Origin: Vicia villosa
Taxonomy: Eukaryota > Streptophyta > Magnoliopsida > Fabales > Fabaceae
Assembly: GCF_029867415.1 (NCBI RefSeq)
Contig: NC_081185.1
Location: 73,257,553 to 73,321,552, forward strand
Direction: 5' to 3'
Length of the DNA stretch: 64,000 nt
A program made the translations under genes and the position numbers. Below are positions 63,915 through 64,000 of the stretch, piece after piece. The notes under the pieces were generated by a model that was given only the letters and a program-made list of their open reading frames with translations, was not told where the DNA came from and did not search any database. Within the stretch, counting starts at the first letter, position 1. Every line of letters begins with the position of its first letter.

Positions 63915-64000
63915 TGTATACAAGGACCCATCAGGTTTCTTACAAACATAGGAACAGGTCTTTAGTCACCTTCTAACATACCCTGGTGAGTTTCTTCCAA
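63915..64000. other. Window end, LTR-like sequence
   Basis: This continues the TACAAGGACCCATCAGG type of repeat. Nothing else is recognised and the element runs out of the window. Confidence 0.4.

Overview
This window is plant repeat DNA, made almost entirely of nested LTR retrotransposons. No host gene, rRNA, complete tRNA, CRISPR array or bacterial feature could be supported. The element types are Ty1/copia of the Sirevirus (SIRE/Maximus) lineage and Ty3/gypsy of the Tat/Ogre lineage, with very long LTRs, a gag-pro/pol intron, minisatellites in untranslated regions, and PBS and PPT motifs. This combination suggests a large-genome legume, probably tribe Fabeae (Vicia, Pisum, Lathyrus, Lens). 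The species is inferred from family knowledge and cannot be read from the sequence.

Layout. (1) 165-22542, minus strand: a non-autonomous Ogre-like element (LARD). It has two 3939-bp LTRs (165-4103, 18604-22542), a 5-bp TSD ACGGG, a PBS at 18584-18601, a PPT at 4104-4118 and an internal region of about 5 kb with no gag or pol. (2) Nested in it on the plus strand, 4726-14242: a complete Sirevirus (Sirevirus-1) with 1213-bp LTRs and TSD TAACC. Its gag and pol are intact. (3) 22548-26993, minus strand: a decayed third Sirevirus with broken pol and an env-like ORF, next to an unclassified repeat that also forms the left edge (1-164). (4) 26994 to about 48950, minus strand: an Ogre-type element whose 3' LTR (26994-28047 plus 37625-39638) is split by Sirevirus-2 (28048-37619, plus strand, TSD CATAA, intact gag and pol). 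Its gag-protease frame has three stops and its pol has one frameshift and one stop. A 340-nt intron would join the two frames exactly in phase. Its 5' LTR is not in the window. (5) 47944-61858: five almost identical tandem copies of a 2783-bp unit that fuses the gag 5' end of this Ogre to a plus-oriented, promoter-bearing LTR-like segment. (6) 61859-64000: the apparent continuation of that plus-oriented LTR, with a splice donor, two tRNA-like pol III motifs and hairpin repeats.

The most unusual signal is a class of short hairpins in the non-coding parts of the Ogre-like elements. Their loop sequence stays constant while both arms of the stem change together. They occur in U5 of two different elements (loop TACT on the plus strand), in the LARD minisatellite (loop TCTGG), in the Ogre 3' UTR (loop core ACGTACCACTG), just 3' of pol (loop CCGCCCTTTCGGGTTTTCA), and in the plus-oriented LTR (loop AATTATTCCCGGTGAAA). 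Compensatory arm changes suggest that structure, not only sequence, has been preserved. Other signals are a conserved +1 gag/pol frame arrangement in all three Sireviruses, a gene-like unit between Sirevirus pol and 3' LTR with its own promoter-like and poly(A)-like signals, and the five-promoter array that would transcribe antisense through duplicated gag fragments.
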